Source: Flavobacterium kingsejongi
Lineage (GTDB): Bacteria > Bacteroidota > Bacteroidia > Flavobacteriales > Flavobacteriaceae
Length of the DNA: 64,000 bases
Direction of reading: 5' to 3'
NCBI RefSeq assembly: GCF_003076475.1
Contig: NZ_CP020919.1
Location: forward strand, 3,162,001-3,226,000
Shown here: positions 26,335 to 37,207 of the stretch, piece by piece
Layout: the number at the start of each line of letters is the position of its first letter
Numbering within the stretch: the stretch's first letter is position 1
Translations under genes and position numbers: made by a program
The notes under the pieces: generated by a model
Told to the model about the DNA's origin: nothing
Seen by the model: only the letters and a program-made list of their open reading frames with translations
The model's database searches: none

Positions 26335-26850
26335 TTAATTGATTCCTCCCAGTGATTTATGGGCTCTTTTTCTTTTGAAATGAGTTTGCTTCAAATTTTT
26401 ATCTCCAGAGATAATACTGATATTCCCATCAATTTCCAGCATGGCTAATTTTACATCTTTATAATATTCTACGCCATGTTCGTGCATTGCTTCGGTCAGT
26501 TCATCTGAGGTAATCCCCAGTTTGCTTAAGATGTCAAAATCAATTTTACCATTGTGAATCAGGATTTCGGGTTTTTGCTGCAATAAATTATTAAGGCGTT
26601 TGTAGCGAAACATCAGTTTTTTCAAAATAAAATTGACTACAAATAAAACTGTTGCTGCAGCCAATCCACCCCACAGGCTTGTATCTGTTCCTACCATAGC
26701 ATTTTGGACAGAATTACTAATCAGCAAAATCAATATGACATCGGCAGTATTGAGTTGTGAGAGTTCTTTTTTTCCGAAAATGCGGAGTGCAATGACCATA
26801 AATAAGTATACAGAAGCACTTCGTATGATGATATCGAGATAAGGATTCAT
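26335..26850 (-). CDS. DUF421 (YetF-like) membrane protein
   Basis: 171-residue inner-membrane protein with three N-terminal transmembrane helices (about 8-25, 37-53, 58-76). A cytoplasmic DUF421 domain follows, with the LLQQKPEILIHNGKIDFDIL and KLAMLEIDGNISII stretches characteristic of YetF/YdfR-like proteins. The molecular role is not known. It begins 22 bp after the RimB-RimK gene ends, and the short gap suggests one transcript. Confidence 0.88.
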   Translation of the reverse strand: MNPYLDIIIRSASVYLFMVIALRIFGKKELSQLNTADVILILLISNSVQNAMVGTDTSLWGGLAAATVLFVVNFILKKLMFRYKRLNNLLQQKPEILIHNGKIDFDILSKLGITSDELTEAMHEHGVEYYKDVKLAMLEIDGNISIISGDKNLKQTHFKRKRAHKSLGGIN

Positions 26851-26872
26851 GAATAAAAGCCGTTTTTAAGGG

Positions 26873-28243
26873 TTATTTCCATTTAAAATTCTTTTCAATC
26901 GCTTTGATCATTTCTCCGGCAATATCTTTATTGGTAGCACCTTCAATACCCTCAAGGCCTGGAGAGGAGTTCACTTCCAACAACAGTGGTCCTTTGGAAG
27001 AACGGATAATATCTACACCGGCTACTTTTAGGTTCATCGCTTTTGCAGCTTTAATGGCAATCCGTTTTTCATCAGCAGTAACTTTAATGATAGAAGCTGT
27101 CCCACCCAAATGGATATTTGCGCGGAATTCACCCGGTAAAGCTTCCCGCTGAATGGCGGCTACCACTTTCCCATCAATAACAAAGCAACGGATATCTTTT
27201 CCATTGGCTTCTTTGATGAATTCCTGTACCAGGATGTTTGCATTAAGGCTTTTAAAAGCATTAATAACACTTTCAGCAGCTTTTTTAGTCTCTGCCAAAA
27301 CAACGCCTTTTCCTTGTGTACCTTCCAGTAATTTTACGATAAGGGGAGAACCACCTACCATTTTAATCAAATCATCGGTATCTAAAGGCGAATTGGCAAA
27401 ACCGGTAGTAGGAATGTCGACTCCGTGATTTAATAACAATTGCAGCGAAAATAATTTATCTCTCGATTGGGTTATAGCAGCTGCAGAATTGAGGCAGAAT
27501 ACTTTCAGCGCCTCAAATTGCCGGGTCAGGGCACAACCATAAAAAGTAATACTCGGACGTATCCTTGGGATTACCGCATCAAAATTACTCAGGATCTTAC
27601 CACCACGATAGTGAATCTCAGGATTGGTAGCATCGAGTTTCATATAACATTCCTTGATATTCAGGAAATGCATTTCATGCCCGCGCATTTCACCCGCTTC
27701 AATAATTCTCTTATTGCTGTACAAATCCGGGTTACTGGCTAAAAGCCCAATTCGCAAACCTGTTTTTGCTTTTTCTGAATTTTGGTATAACTCCTTTAAA
27801 ACCTCGCTGGTAGGTTGTCCCAGCAGGTATTTTTTTTCAGGATCGACCAACACACGGCCACTCATTGCTTCACGTCCCAATAGCATCCGGAATCCCATGG
27901 AATCCCTATTGGTAAGCGTTACTTCAATCTGCCATTGGGAACCGCCAATTTCAAGCTCGGTACGGATAACATAGCGTTGTTCGCGGAAGCCACTGGAGCT
28001 TTTGACCACACGTTTATCGACCAAAGGTGATTCACAATGGATTACTGTTTTTAAATTATTCTGGATAGGATTGATATCATACTTCACCCAGTTTTCTCCT
28101 TCTTTAATGAAAGGAGCAATATTTATCGCGTGTAATGCTGAAGTCTTAGCACCCGAATCAACACGTGCTTTTATAGTAGGGATTCCCAGAGATGGAAACG
28201 AACACCATTCCTCACTACCAACAATTACTTTCTCTTGTAACAT
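26873..28243 (-). CDS. rimK: RimB-RimK fusion: retropepsin-like protease plus ATP-grasp glutamate ligase
   Basis: 456-residue two-domain protein. Residues about 1-145 form a PF05618-type retropepsin-like domain (RimB) with the aspartyl motif [14 protein letters not shown] (Asp29). Residues about 160-456 form RimK, an ATP-grasp ligase that adds glutamates to the C-terminus of ribosomal protein S6 in other bacteria ([43 protein letters not shown]). In Pseudomonas RimB trims what RimK adds; here both lie in one chain. The DUF421 gene follows in the same direction. Confidence 0.88.
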   Translation of the reverse strand: MLQEKVIVGSEEWCSFPSLGIPTIKARVDSGAKTSALHAINIAPFIKEGENWVKYDINPIQNNLKTVIHCESPLVDKRVVKSSSGFREQRYVIRTELEIGGSQWQIEVTLTNRDSMGFRMLLGREAMSGRVLVDPEKKYLLGQPTSEVLKELYQNSEKAKTGLRIGLLASNPDLYSNKRIIEAGEMRGHEMHFLNIKECYMKLDATNPEIHYRGGKILSNFDAVIPRIRPSITFYGCALTRQFEALKVFCLNSAAAITQSRDKLFSLQLLLNHGVDIPTTGFANSPLDTDDLIKMVGGSPLIVKLLEGTQGKGVVLAETKKAAESVINAFKSLNANILVQEFIKEANGKDIRCFVIDGKVVAAIQREALPGEFRANIHLGGTASIIKVTADEKRIAIKAAKAMNLKVAGVDIIRSSKGPLLLEVNSSPGLEGIEGATNKDIAGEMIKAIEKNFKWK

Positions 28244-28330
28244 ATTTTTCTAAATTGAAATAAGATTCTAAAGTACTACTTTTTTTGAAATGCCGATGCG
28301 AATGCACTGTTATTATATGAACAAAAAAAA

Positions 28331-28368
28331 GAAGCTGTCTCAAAACTGAGTCAGCTTCTTTTTTTTTA
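28331..28368. terminator. Left-end hairpin of the IS1182 element
   Basis: GAAGCTGTCTCA / TGAGTCAGCTTC stem with one T-T mismatch and an AAAC loop, preceded by an A run and followed by nine Ts. It should block read-through in both directions. Confidence 0.75.
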
Positions 28369-28426
28369 GTTTGTATTTTTATATGCAATTTTGTAAATTT
28401 AATCAGTGATAAACAGCTGATTATAT

Positions 28427-29965
28427 ATGAGATTCAAACATTATAACCAACAACAAACGATGCTTCTACCTTATTCGTTTGATGATTTAATTCCACATAC
28501 ACATGCGGTTCGAATAGTTGACCAAGTTGTGGAATCCCTTAATATCCAGCCTCTTTTAAAAGCGTACAGTAAAGAAGGTAATCCTGGATATCATCCAAAG
28601 ATGTTACTCAAAGTGATGTTGTATGCTTATATGACTAATATCTATTCTTCGAGAAAGATAGAACTTGCACTTCGTGAGAATATCAATTTTATGTGGCTTA
28701 CTTCTATGACTATTGTTGATCATAATACAATTAATAGATTTAGAAGTGATAAACTAAAAGAGAGTTTTAAAGAAATCTTCAAGCAGGTAGTTTTGATGTT
28801 GGCCTCAGAAGGACTGGTGAATCTAAAACAAATTTATACCGACGGAACAAAAATAGAAGCTCAGGCCGGCAGGTACACTTTTGTGTGGGGTAAGAGCATA
28901 AAAACCAATAAAGCAAAAATGCTCACCCAGTTGGAAGAATTATGGAACTATGCCCAAAGTATCGACAATGAAGATGACCCCAACCCGGAACCAACAGAGT
29001 TCAAAGAAATCAGCAAAGAGGTAATTGAGAAAACTGTAGCTAAAATAGATGCCAAACTCTCTGGTAATGAAAAGACCAGTTCTAAAGCAAAAGCTAAATT
29101 ACGCTACATAAAAAATAATTTTACTTCCAATCTTGAAAAGTATGAAAAGCAAGAAGCTATTCTGGGAGAAAGAAACAGTTACAGCAAAACCGACACCCAG
29201 GCTACTTTTATGCGAATGAAAGAAGACCATATGTTAAACGGACAGCTCAAACCAGCTTATAATACTCAAATATCTACACAAAATCAGATCATTGTTCATT
29301 ATACCATCCATCAAAATCCGACCGATACTAAAACACTCCAGCCTCATTTAGAAAATTTGGAACAAACCTTTGGTAAAAAATTATTTAAAAAGATAAAAGA
29401 AATAACTACTGACGCAGGTTATGGAAGTGAAGAAAACTACGATTATCTGAAACAGAAGAAACTCAAAGCTTTTGTGAAGTATAATACTTTTGAAAAAGAA
29501 CAAGATCAAAACTACCAAAAGAAACACAAGGCTTTTAGCAAGGAAAATCTCTATTACAATCCAGAAGAAGACTATTATGTATGTCCAATGGGACAAAAAA
29601 TGCATAAAACATATCAAAACCAGAAAACAACAACTACAGGATACACCCAAACCTTATCGCATTATCAGGCCAAAAACTGTGAAGGCTGTTCACTTCGAGG
29701 TCAATGTTTTAAAGCTCAGGGAAACAGAAGCATCGAGCGAAACCACAACCTTGAAAGACATAAACAACAAGCAAGGGAATTACTACTAAGTGAAATAGGA
29801 ATACAAAGAAGAAAGCAACGCTCTGCCGATGTAGAGCCTGTATTCGCTCAACTCAAGCATAATAACGGTTTTAGACGGTTTTCTTTAAAAGGACTTCAAA
29901 AAGTAGAATTAGAATTCGGATTAATGGCTTTAGGTCACAACTTAAGAAAGAAAATTGCAGCATAA
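28427..29965 (+). CDS. IS1182-family transposase
   Basis: 512-residue DDE transposase. The N-terminal domain (about 1-150: MRFKHYNQQQTMLLPYSFDDLIP...GYHPKMLLKVMLYAYMTN..SSRKIELALRENINFMWL) is the standard IS1182/IS5-superfamily helical region. The first catalytic Asp lies in IYTDGTKIEAQAGRYTFVWGKS, the second in TTDAGYGSEENYDYL, and the Glu near SADVEPVFAQLKHNNGFRRF. A cysteine cluster (ENCEGCSLRGQCF-type) lies before the last motif. The frame is full length and appears intact. Confidence 0.92.
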   Translation: MRFKHYNQQQTMLLPYSFDDLIPHTHAVRIVDQVVESLNIQPLLKAYSKEGNPGYHPKMLLKVMLYAYMTNIYSSRKIELALRENINFMWLTSMTIVDHNTINRFRSDKLKESFKEIFKQVVLMLASEGLVNLKQIYTDGTKIEAQAGRYTFVWGKSIKTNKAKMLTQLEELWNYAQSIDNEDDPNPEPTEFKEISKEVIEKTVAKIDAKLSGNEKTSSKAKAKLRYIKNNFTSNLEKYEKQEAILGERNSYSKTDTQATFMRMKEDHMLNGQLKPAYNTQISTQNQIIVHYTIHQNPTDTKTLQPHLENLEQTFGKKLFKKIKEITTDAGYGSEENYDYLKQKKLKAFVKYNTFEKEQDQNYQKKHKAFSKENLYYNPEEDYYVCPMGQKMHKTYQNQKTTTTGYTQTLSHYQAKNCEGCSLRGQCFKAQGNRSIERNHNLERHKQQARELLLSEIGIQRRKQRSADVEPVFAQLKHNNGFRRFSLKGLQKVELEFGLMALGHNLRKKIAA

Positions 29966-30030
29966 AGGCAATTTTTTACTCCCGTTAAAATCTAGATAGT
30001 TAAAATCCAAAATTGTATCAAATAAAAAAA

Positions 30031-30056
30031 CCGTCTCAAAATTTGTTTTGAGACGG
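30031..30056. terminator. Hairpin at the clpC 3' end / right end of the IS1182 element
   Basis: Perfect 11-bp stem CCGTCTCAAAA / TTTTGAGACGG with a TTTG loop, followed on the minus strand by seven Ts. It contains the clpC stop codon, so translation of clpC ends inside the terminator stem. Confidence 0.85.
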
Positions 30057-32585
30057 CTTCTTTTCTATTTTCTGAATCTTCACAACCAGTTCATTATCTT
30101 CTAAATCGATGAAAATCTCATCGCCTTCATGAATCTTAGAAGTTATAATTTCTTCGGCCAGGGCATCTTCAACATATTTTTGAATTGCTCTTTTCAATGG
30201 TCGTGCTCCAAATTGTTTGTCAAATCCTTTATCTGCAATAAAATCTTTTGCAGCATCGGATAATTTTAATTTGTATCCAAGATCATTTACACGAGCATAT
30301 AATTTATTCAGCTCAATATCAATAATCAGGTTAATTTGCTCTTTTTCCAAGGCATTGAAAACGATTACATCATCAATTCTATTTAAGAATTCCGGTGCAA
30401 AAGCTTTCTTAAGCGCGTTCTCAATAATCCCTTTAGAGTGATCGTCTGCTTGTGACACTTTGGCAGATGTACCAAAGCCAACACCTTGACCGAAATCTTT
30501 CAGCTGACGCGCGCCAACATTGGAGGTCATGATGATAATAGTGTTCCTGAAGTCAATTTTTCGACCCAGACTATCTGTCAGGTATCCATCATCCAAAACT
30601 TGTAACATCATATTGAAAACGTCCGGATGGGCTTTTTCAATCTCATCAAGCAATACAACACAATAGGGTTTTCTACGTACTTTTTCGGTTAACTGGCCAC
30701 CTTCTTCGTATCCTACATATCCCGGAGGCGCTCCAACCAATCGTGAGATTGCGAATTTCTCCATGTATTCACTCATATCAATACGAACCAACGCATCTTC
30801 TGAGTCAAAGAGTTCTTTTGCTAGTACTTTTGCCAATTGGGTTTTACCAACTCCTGTTTGTCCCAGGAATATAAAGGATCCAATTGGCTTGTTTGGATCT
30901 TTAAGTCCAGCACGGTTTCTCTGGATAGAACGGGCAATTTTTAACACCGCTTCATCTTGACCAATTACCTTACCTCTAATGAGTTCCGGTAGTATGGCTA
31001 ATTTATTGCTTTCAGTTTGTGCAATACGATTTACGGGAATCCCGGTCATCATCGAAACTACATCTGCAACGTTGTCTTCTGTTACCAGAATTCTATTGTT
31101 TTTAGAATCCTCATCCCATTGTTCCTGAGCGATTACAAGGTCTTTTTCGATACGTTTTTCGTCATCGCGTAGTTTCGCAGCTTCTTCATACTTCTGTTTT
31201 TTAACAACCGTATTTTTCAGTTCGCGTACTTCTTCTAACTGGCGTTCCAAATCAAGGATTTGTTTTGGGACATCAATATTGGTAATGTGAACTCTTGATC
31301 CTGCTTCGTCCAGTGCGTCAATAGCCTTGTCCGGAAGGAATCTTTCAGACATATATCGGTTCGTTAACTTCACACAAGCCTCAATAGCTTCTGGTGTATA
31401 CGTTACGCTGTGATGGTCTTCATATTTGTTTTTAATATTATTGAGGATCGTAATGGTTTCTTCTACAGAAGTAGGCTCTACAATTACTTTTTGAAAACGT
31501 CTTTCTAAAGCACCATCTTTCTCAATATACTGACGGTATTCGTCTAATGTAGTGGCACCAATACATTGGATTTCACCTCTGGCTAATGCCGGTTTGAACA
31601 TATTGGAAGCGTCCAGTGAGCCAGTAGCCCCGCCTGCACCTACAATAGTATGAATCTCATCGATAAATAAGATAATATCCTCATTTTTTTCGAGCTCGTT
31701 CATAACAGCTTTCATACGCTCTTCAAATTGCCCTCTGTACTTAGTACCGGCAACAAGACTCGCTAAATCCAGCGTTACCACACGTTTATTGAATAAAACG
31801 CGGGATACTTTCTTTTGTATAATTCTTAGGGCAAGACCTTCAGCAATAGCTGATTTTCCCACTCCTGGTTCTCCGATTAATAACGGATTGTTCTTTTTTC
31901 TACGACTAAGGATCTGAGAAACTCTTTCTATTTCTTTTTCTCGTCCTACTACAGGATCTAATTTTCCTTCTTCTGCTTGTTCAGTTAAATCTCTTCCGAA
32001 GTTGTCAAGCACCGGAGTTTTAGACTTTTTGTTAGCTTTATTCGTTGGATTATTGAATGTTCCTTCTTTTAATCCTTCATCCTGGCCGGAATCATCATTA
32101 AATGATTCTGCCCTTGGAAGGTCCTGTAAAAAATCTTCTTCGTTTGGGATCATATTTAAAAATTGTTCTTTGACTAAATCATAGTCGATTTTTAATTTAT
32201 TCAATAATTTTGTTGTAGGATCATTCTCATTCCTGAGAATACACAATAATAAGTGCGCAGTACTTATGGAAGTGCTCTGAAATACCTTTGCTTCCAGGAA
32301 TGTTGTCTTTAAGGCCCTTTCTGCCTGACGTGTCAGGTGTAGGTTTTTCTTCTCGTTATTGCGTTCCAGACTCGGATTTGGCGGGCTTAATATTTCTACT
32401 TTTCTGCGTAAATGCTCTAAATCAACTAATAGATTGTTTAATATATTAATAGCCTTACCATTTCCGTCTCTCAAAATCCCGAGCATTAAGTGTTCTGTGC
32501 CAATGAAATCATGCCCCAGACGTAATGCTTCTTCTTTGCTGTAGGTAATAACATCTTTTACTCTTGGTGAAAAATTATCATCCAT
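30036..32585 (-). CDS. clpC: ClpC-type AAA+ chaperone ATPase
   Basis: Unfoldase that feeds substrates to ClpP. It is 849 residues from ATG 32585 ([20 protein letters not shown]), the conserved N-terminus; a longer in-frame start adds 23 unrelated residues. It has the Clp N repeats (about 5-150), a first AAA+ domain with Walker A GEPGVGKS (238-245), a UVR-like middle insertion (about 430-480) and a second AAA+ with GQTGVGKT (575-582) and a [14 protein letters not shown] substrate loop. The last few residues (about KPSQNKF) and the stop fall in sequence shared with the IS1182 end, so the tail may not be native. Confidence 0.94.
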   Translation of the reverse strand: MDDNFSPRVKDVITYSKEEALRLGHDFIGTEHLMLGILRDGNGKAINILNNLLVDLEHLRRKVEILSPPNPSLERNNEKKNLHLTRQAERALKTTFLEAKVFQSTSISTAHLLLCILRNENDPTTKLLNKLKIDYDLVKEQFLNMIPNEEDFLQDLPRAESFNDDSGQDEGLKEGTFNNPTNKANKKSKTPVLDNFGRDLTEQAEEGKLDPVVGREKEIERVSQILSRRKKNNPLLIGEPGVGKSAIAEGLALRIIQKKVSRVLFNKRVVTLDLASLVAGTKYRGQFEERMKAVMNELEKNEDIILFIDEIHTIVGAGGATGSLDASNMFKPALARGEIQCIGATTLDEYRQYIEKDGALERRFQKVIVEPTSVEETITILNNIKNKYEDHHSVTYTPEAIEACVKLTNRYMSERFLPDKAIDALDEAGSRVHITNIDVPKQILDLERQLEEVRELKNTVVKKQKYEEAAKLRDDEKRIEKDLVIAQEQWDEDSKNNRILVTEDNVADVVSMMTGIPVNRIAQTESNKLAILPELIRGKVIGQDEAVLKIARSIQRNRAGLKDPNKPIGSFIFLGQTGVGKTQLAKVLAKELFDSEDALVRIDMSEYMEKFAISRLVGAPPGYVGYEEGGQLTEKVRRKPYCVVLLDEIEKAHPDVFNMMLQVLDDGYLTDSLGRKIDFRNTIIIMTSNVGARQLKDFGQGVGFGTSAKVSQADDHSKGIIENALKKAFAPEFLNRIDDVIVFNALEKEQINLIIDIELNKLYARVNDLGYKLKLSDAAKDFIADKGFDKQFGARPLKRAIQKYVEDALAEEIITSKIHEGDEIFIDLEDNELVVKIQKIEKKPSQNKF

Positions 32586-32843
32586 AATAAATAGGTTTGT
32601 TGCTGTAAATTTAATAAATATGAATTGGGAATTGCAAAAACCATTCCTTGTCATACTGCTGACAGCTAAGTGACAAAAAAATTATTGAAAATAAAAATGA
32701 AATAACAATATTTTTAAGAAATATTCATGGAATATGTGTTGATAAATCATTGAAATTTAAACGCCAAATTAGTCGTCAAAAAAAATTAAATATCGTATAT
32801 TGGCACGTTTTGAAACTAATATAATTTTTTAATTTAAATACTT

Positions 32844-35390
32844 ATGTCTGAAGGAGAAAAGTTAATTCCTATTAACATTGAAGACGAAATGAAATCATCC
32901 TACATTGACTATTCGATGTCGGTAATTGTATCCAGAGCGCTTCCAGATGTTAGAGATGGCTTGAAACCAGTACATCGAAGAGTACTTTTTGGAATGTATG
33001 AATTAGGAGTTTTTTCGAATAGAGCTCATAAAAAATCTGCAAGAATTGTAGGAGAAGTTCTTGGTAAATATCACCCACACGGAGATACTTCCGTATATGA
33101 TGCGATGGTTCGTATGGCACAGGAATGGAGCCTTCGTTATCTTTTAGTAGACGGACAGGGTAACTTTGGTTCTGTCGATGGTGACAGTCCTGCAGCGATG
33201 CGTTATACAGAGGCCAGAATGCGCAAGATTTCGGAAGAAATCATGGCTGACCTTGACAAAGAGACAGTAGACTTCCAGCTTAACTTTGATGATACTTTAG
33301 AGGAACCTACAGTTATGCCTACTAAAGTACCTACATTACTGATCAACGGAGCTTCCGGGATTGCAGTAGGGATGGCTACTAATATGGCGCCTCATAACCT
33401 TACCGAAGTAATCGATGGTACATTGGCCTATATTGACAATGAAGACATAGAAATTGACGAATTAATGAACCATATTAAAGCACCCGATTTTCCTACCGGT
33501 GGGGTGATTTATGGTTATGATGGTGTTCGTGAAGCATTTAAAACAGGACGTGGCCGAATTGTTATGCGGGCGAAAGTTGGTTTTGAAGAAGTAGATGGAA
33601 AAGAATGCATCATCGTTACAGAGATTCCATATCAGGTGAACAAAGCCGATATGATCAAGAAAACAGCTGATCTTGTTAACGATAAGAAAATAGAAGGTAT
33701 TTCAAACATCCGTGATGAATCGGATCGTAACGGAATGCGTATCGTTTATATATTGAAACGTGATGCAGTTCCGAATGTAGTACTGAATACACTCTATAAA
33801 TTTACCTCATTACAATCTTCTTTTAGTGTTAATAATATTGCTCTGGTAAAAGGTAGACCGCAAATGCTGAACCTAAAAGAGCTGATTCACTATTTTGTAG
33901 AACACCGTCATGAAGTTGTTGTAAGGAGAGCGCAATATGAATTGCGTAAAGCAGAAGAAAGAGCACATATTTTAGAAGGTTTAATTATTGCTTCCGATAA
34001 TATTGATGAAGTAATCCAATTGATCCGTTCTTCTAAAAATACCGATGAGGCTAAAGAAAAATTAGTCGAACGATTTAATTTATCTGAAATCCAATCGAAA
34101 GCTATCGTAGAAATGCGTTTGAGACAGTTAACCGGGCTGGAGCAGGATAAACTGAGAGCAGAATACGAAGATATCATGAAATTAATCAATCATTTGAGAG
34201 AATTATTGGCAAGCAAAGACCTGAGAATGGAGCTTATCAAAGAGGAATTGAATGAGATTAAAGAAAAATATGGCGATGCCAGAAGATCGGTCATTGAATA
34301 TTCGGGTGGTGATGTAAGTATTGAAGATTTAATTGCAGATGAGAGTGTCGTAGTTACAATTTCACATGCTGGTTATATCAAACGTACTGCACTTTCGGAA
34401 TATAAAACTCAGAATAGAGGAGGAGTAGGGCAAAAAGGAGTGGCTACAAGAGATGCCGATTTCCTGGAGCATTTATTTGTTGCTACCAACCACCAATATA
34501 TGATGTTCTTCACCCAAAAAGGAAAATGTTTCTGGATGCGTGTTTATGAAATTCCGGAAGGTAGCAAAACATCGAAAGGACGTGCGATCCAAAATTTGGT
34601 AAACATAGAAAATGACGATAAAGTAAAAGCCTTCATTTGTACCCAGGATTTAAAAGACCAGGATTACATCAACAGTCATTATGTGATCATGGCTACTAAA
34701 AACGGCCAGGTTAAAAAAACACTGTTGGAGCAATATTCCCGCCCAAGATTGAATGGTATCAATGCCATTACAATTAAAGAAGATGATGTATTATTGGAAG
34801 CCAAACTGACTACAGGTGAAAGCCAGGTATTAATTGCAGTGAAATCCGGAAAATTAGTACGTTTTGAAGAAGCTAAAACACGTCCAATGGGAAGAAGTGC
34901 TTCAGGAGTTCGTGGAATAACTTTAGCAGACGATAAAGATGAAGTAATTGGAATGGTTACTGTTAATGATATGAATAGTGAAATTCTTGTGGTTTCTGAA
35001 AATGGTTATGGAAAACGTTCCAGCCTGGATGACTACAGAATTACCAATAGAGGTGGTAAAGGTGTAAAAACACTGAATATCACTGAAAAAACAGGCAAAT
35101 TAGTTTCTATCAATAGCGTAACTGATAGTGATGATCTTATGATTATCAATAAATCAGGATTAACAATCAGGATGGCAGTTTCTGACCTTAGGGTTGTTGG
35201 AAGAGCTACACAGGGTGTAAAACTGATCAATATTAAAGGAAATGACTCTATTGCTGCGGTTACAAAAGTACTTCGTGAAGAAGAGGCAATAGAAAATCTG
35301 GAAAACCTTGACGGTGTAGAAAGTACCGGTATAACTGAGGGAGAAGAAACCAGCGAAGATACAATTGAGAATACTGACACTGAAGAATAA
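32844..35390 (+). CDS. gyrA: DNA gyrase subunit A
   Basis: Breakage-reunion subunit of gyrase, which introduces negative supercoils. At 848 residues it is full length. The active-site tyrosine is Tyr121 in MRYTEARM. The quinolone-region sequence [20 protein letters not shown] is present, with Ser at the position often mutated in resistance replaced by Thr-Ser (HGDTSVYD, the common wild form). The C-terminal beta-pinwheel begins near 500 with a GyrA-box-like QNRGGVGQ and ends in an acidic tail. About 260 bp of AT-rich DNA separates it from the divergent clpC. The TPR gene follows after 20 bp. Confidence 0.96.
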   Translation: MSEGEKLIPINIEDEMKSSYIDYSMSVIVSRALPDVRDGLKPVHRRVLFGMYELGVFSNRAHKKSARIVGEVLGKYHPHGDTSVYDAMVRMAQEWSLRYLLVDGQGNFGSVDGDSPAAMRYTEARMRKISEEIMADLDKETVDFQLNFDDTLEEPTVMPTKVPTLLINGASGIAVGMATNMAPHNLTEVIDGTLAYIDNEDIEIDELMNHIKAPDFPTGGVIYGYDGVREAFKTGRGRIVMRAKVGFEEVDGKECIIVTEIPYQVNKADMIKKTADLVNDKKIEGISNIRDESDRNGMRIVYILKRDAVPNVVLNTLYKFTSLQSSFSVNNIALVKGRPQMLNLKELIHYFVEHRHEVVVRRAQYELRKAEERAHILEGLIIASDNIDEVIQLIRSSKNTDEAKEKLVERFNLSEIQSKAIVEMRLRQLTGLEQDKLRAEYEDIMKLINHLRELLASKDLRMELIKEELNEIKEKYGDARRSVIEYSGGDVSIEDLIADESVVVTISHAGYIKRTALSEYKTQNRGGVGQKGVATRDADFLEHLFVATNHQYMMFFTQKGKCFWMRVYEIPEGSKTSKGRAIQNLVNIENDDKVKAFICTQDLKDQDYINSHYVIMATKNGQVKKTLLEQYSRPRLNGINAITIKEDDVLLEAKLTTGESQVLIAVKSGKLVRFEEAKTRPMGRSASGVRGITLADDKDEVIGMVTVNDMNSEILVVSENGYGKRSSLDDYRITNRGGKGVKTLNITEKTGKLVSINSVTDSDDLMIINKSGLTIRMAVSDLRVVGRATQGVKLINIKGNDSIAAVTKVLREEEAIENLENLDGVESTGITEGEETSEDTIENTDTEE

Positions 35391-35410
35391 ATAAACTTAA
35401 AATTAAAACT

Positions 35411-36688
35411 ATGAAAGGTAAATATTTAATCACTGCATCGGCGATTATGATATCATTCGGTTCATTTGCACAGAAAGATGAACTCAAAGCGGTAGAAAAA
35501 GCATTAAAATCAAATAATGCTGTAGAAGCTAAAACGAATATTGAAAAGGCAGAGTCTTTGATAGCCAATGCTGACGATTCCCAAAAAGCGCAGTTCTATT
35601 ATTTAAAAGGTAATACTTATTATGAACTTGCTAAAAAGAAAAATGCTGAGACTAGTAAAAATTACAGCACTGCAGTTCAGGCTTATTCTGATTTAATAGC
35701 TGTTGAAAGTAAATCTGGAAAGCAAAAATTTAGTAAACTGGCAGAAGTTTCATTGTTACAAATGAAAAGCGAAATTCAAAATAGTGCTATAGCCGATTAT
35801 GAAGCTAAAAGGTACAAGGATGCTGCAATAAAATTAAATGAGGTGTATCAGCTGGATAAAAAAGATACTTTAAGTCTTTTCAATGCTGCATTGAGTGCTG
35901 TTACTGCAGAAGATCTTGATTTAGCTTTAGGATATCTTAATGAGTTAAAAAGATTAAATTATACTGGTCGTGGAAATTTGTATACTGCTGTTAGTAAATT
36001 AAATGATCAGCCGGAAGGTTTTGCGAATGCAAAAGACATGAATGATGCTGTTAAAAGAGGAACGCATACAACACCAAAAATAACAAAACTTGAATCTAAA
36101 AAAGGAGAGATATTTAAATATATTTCTTTGATTTTAGCTAAAAATGGTGATGTTGAAGGGGCTAAAAAAGCAGTCTCTGATGCTAGAAAAGCCAATCCTA
36201 ATGATGATAGTTTATTAGAAACAGAGGCCAATTTATACTTGCAAACTAACGATATCGCTAAGTACGAAGAGTTGATTAAAGAGGTTGTGGCTAAGAAACC
36301 CAATGACCCTATTTTATTTTATAACTTGGGAGTAGTAACGGCTCAGGCAGGTAAAACTGCTGATGCTGAAAAATTCTACAAGAAATCAATAGAATTAGAT
36401 CCTAAAAACGTAAATACATATTTGAATCTTGCCATTTTGAAGTTCTCTAACGATAAAGCGATTGTAGATGAAATGAATAAATTAGGTACTACGCCAAAAG
36501 ACAACAAGCGTTACGAAGAGCTTAAGAAAAAGAAAGACGGTATGTATAAAGATGCATTACCTTATTTAGAAAAAGCACATGAATTGGCACCTGATAATAC
36601 TGATGTATCACAAACGCTTATGAATGTATACAATGCTTTGGACATGACTGATAAATATCAGGCAATGAAAGCGAAAGCAAAAAAATAA
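35411..36688 (+). CDS. Secreted tetratricopeptide-repeat protein
   Basis: 425-residue exported protein with a signal peptide (MKGKYLITASAIMISFGSFAQ, cleaved near residue 21), followed by helical TPR-like repeats. Best seen are FYNLGVVTAQAGKTADAEKF with YKKSIELDPKNVNTYLNLAI (about 302-345) and ALPYLEKAHELAPDNTDVSQ (about 385-405). TPR arrays mediate protein contacts; the partner is unknown. It begins 20 bp after gyrA on the same strand, so read-through from gyrA is likely, although the functions seem unrelated. This gyrA-TPR pairing is common in flavobacteria. Confidence 0.87.
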   Translation: MKGKYLITASAIMISFGSFAQKDELKAVEKALKSNNAVEAKTNIEKAESLIANADDSQKAQFYYLKGNTYYELAKKKNAETSKNYSTAVQAYSDLIAVESKSGKQKFSKLAEVSLLQMKSEIQNSAIADYEAKRYKDAAIKLNEVYQLDKKDTLSLFNAALSAVTAEDLDLALGYLNELKRLNYTGRGNLYTAVSKLNDQPEGFANAKDMNDAVKRGTHTTPKITKLESKKGEIFKYISLILAKNGDVEGAKKAVSDARKANPNDDSLLETEANLYLQTNDIAKYEELIKEVVAKKPNDPILFYNLGVVTAQAGKTADAEKFYKKSIELDPKNVNTYLNLAILKFSNDKAIVDEMNKLGTTPKDNKRYEELKKKKDGMYKDALPYLEKAHELAPDNTDVSQTLMNVYNALDMTDKYQAMKAKAKK

Positions 36689-36704
36689 GCAATAGCTTAA
36701 AATT

Positions 36705-36741
36705 AAAAATCCCTTAACAGGTAACTGTTAAGGGATTTTTT
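36705..36741. terminator. Bidirectional terminator
   Basis: AAAAATCCCTTAACAG / CTGTTAAGGGATTTTT 16-bp stem with a GTAA loop between the TPR gene and the convergent small gene. Confidence 0.92.
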
Positions 36742-37025
36742 TAGTTATTCCAATTTTTATCAAGGAAGTTCTCAATGTCACTTTTTTTAGTGACGATTGT
36801 GAGCTCTTGTTTTTTAAGGAGTGTTTCCACTTTTTGAAAGTTCTGTTTATCACTTAAAATAGGACGATCCTTAATGTATTCATTGGCAAATTCAATTACC
36901 TGCATTCCGTCACTTTTGTCTAATTCCTCTACCGAAACATCTAAAGGTTTAAATTTTTTGGAATCTTTTTCTACGGTCCAATTATAATCCTGGTACCATA
37001 AATCATCTTTTTTGAAATTCTCCAT
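36741..37025 (-). CDS. Hypothetical protein, 94 aa
   Basis: Not recognised. A small soluble protein rich in Lys, Asp and Trp, beginning MENFKKDDLWYQDYNWTVEK, with no signal peptide or membrane segment. A C-terminal segment (SDKQNFQKVETLLKKQELTI) is predicted helical. It is bounded downstream by a strong terminator that doubles for the TPR gene. It diverges from the MFS gene across 182 bp. Probably a lineage-specific gene. Confidence 0.7.
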   Translation of the reverse strand: MENFKKDDLWYQDYNWTVEKDSKKFKPLDVSVEELDKSDGMQVIEFANEYIKDRPILSDKQNFQKVETLLKKQELTIVTKKSDIENFLDKNWNN

Positions 37026-37158
37026 TTAACTGTATTTTAATAGGTTAGTTTTGCTAAGCTACTCAAAAGATACTATTAGGACGAGGGAATTATGTTAATG
37101 TTTGCTTTTTAACGCTTTCTTATGATTTAAAATACAATGCAATTTTGAAACTCTGATT

Positions 37159-37166
37159 TATCTTTG
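37159..37166 (+). promoter_or_regulatory. Putative -7 element of the MFS gene
   Basis: TATCTTTG matches TAnnTTTG, 41 bp before the ATG at 37208. A TTTG at 37144-37147 is closer than the usual -33 spacing. Confidence 0.4.
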
Positions 37167-37207
37167 TTCCAGCATAATCATCATAACGACACTCCCTTTC
37201 CAATTAT

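Larger units (their letters stand above)
28331..30060 (+). mobile_element. IS1182-type insertion sequence
   Basis: About 1.73 kb with one intact transposase gene. The putative ends share GAAGCYGTCTCAAAAC: 28331-28346 on the plus strand and 30060-30045 on the minus strand, 15 of 16 identical. Each end folds into a hairpin followed by a T tract and a later CAATTTTG, so both ends carry built-in terminators. The exact borders and target duplication are not certain because the flanks (AAAAGAA and TTCTTTT) are themselves inverted. The right end overlaps the last codons of clpC. Confidence 0.7.
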
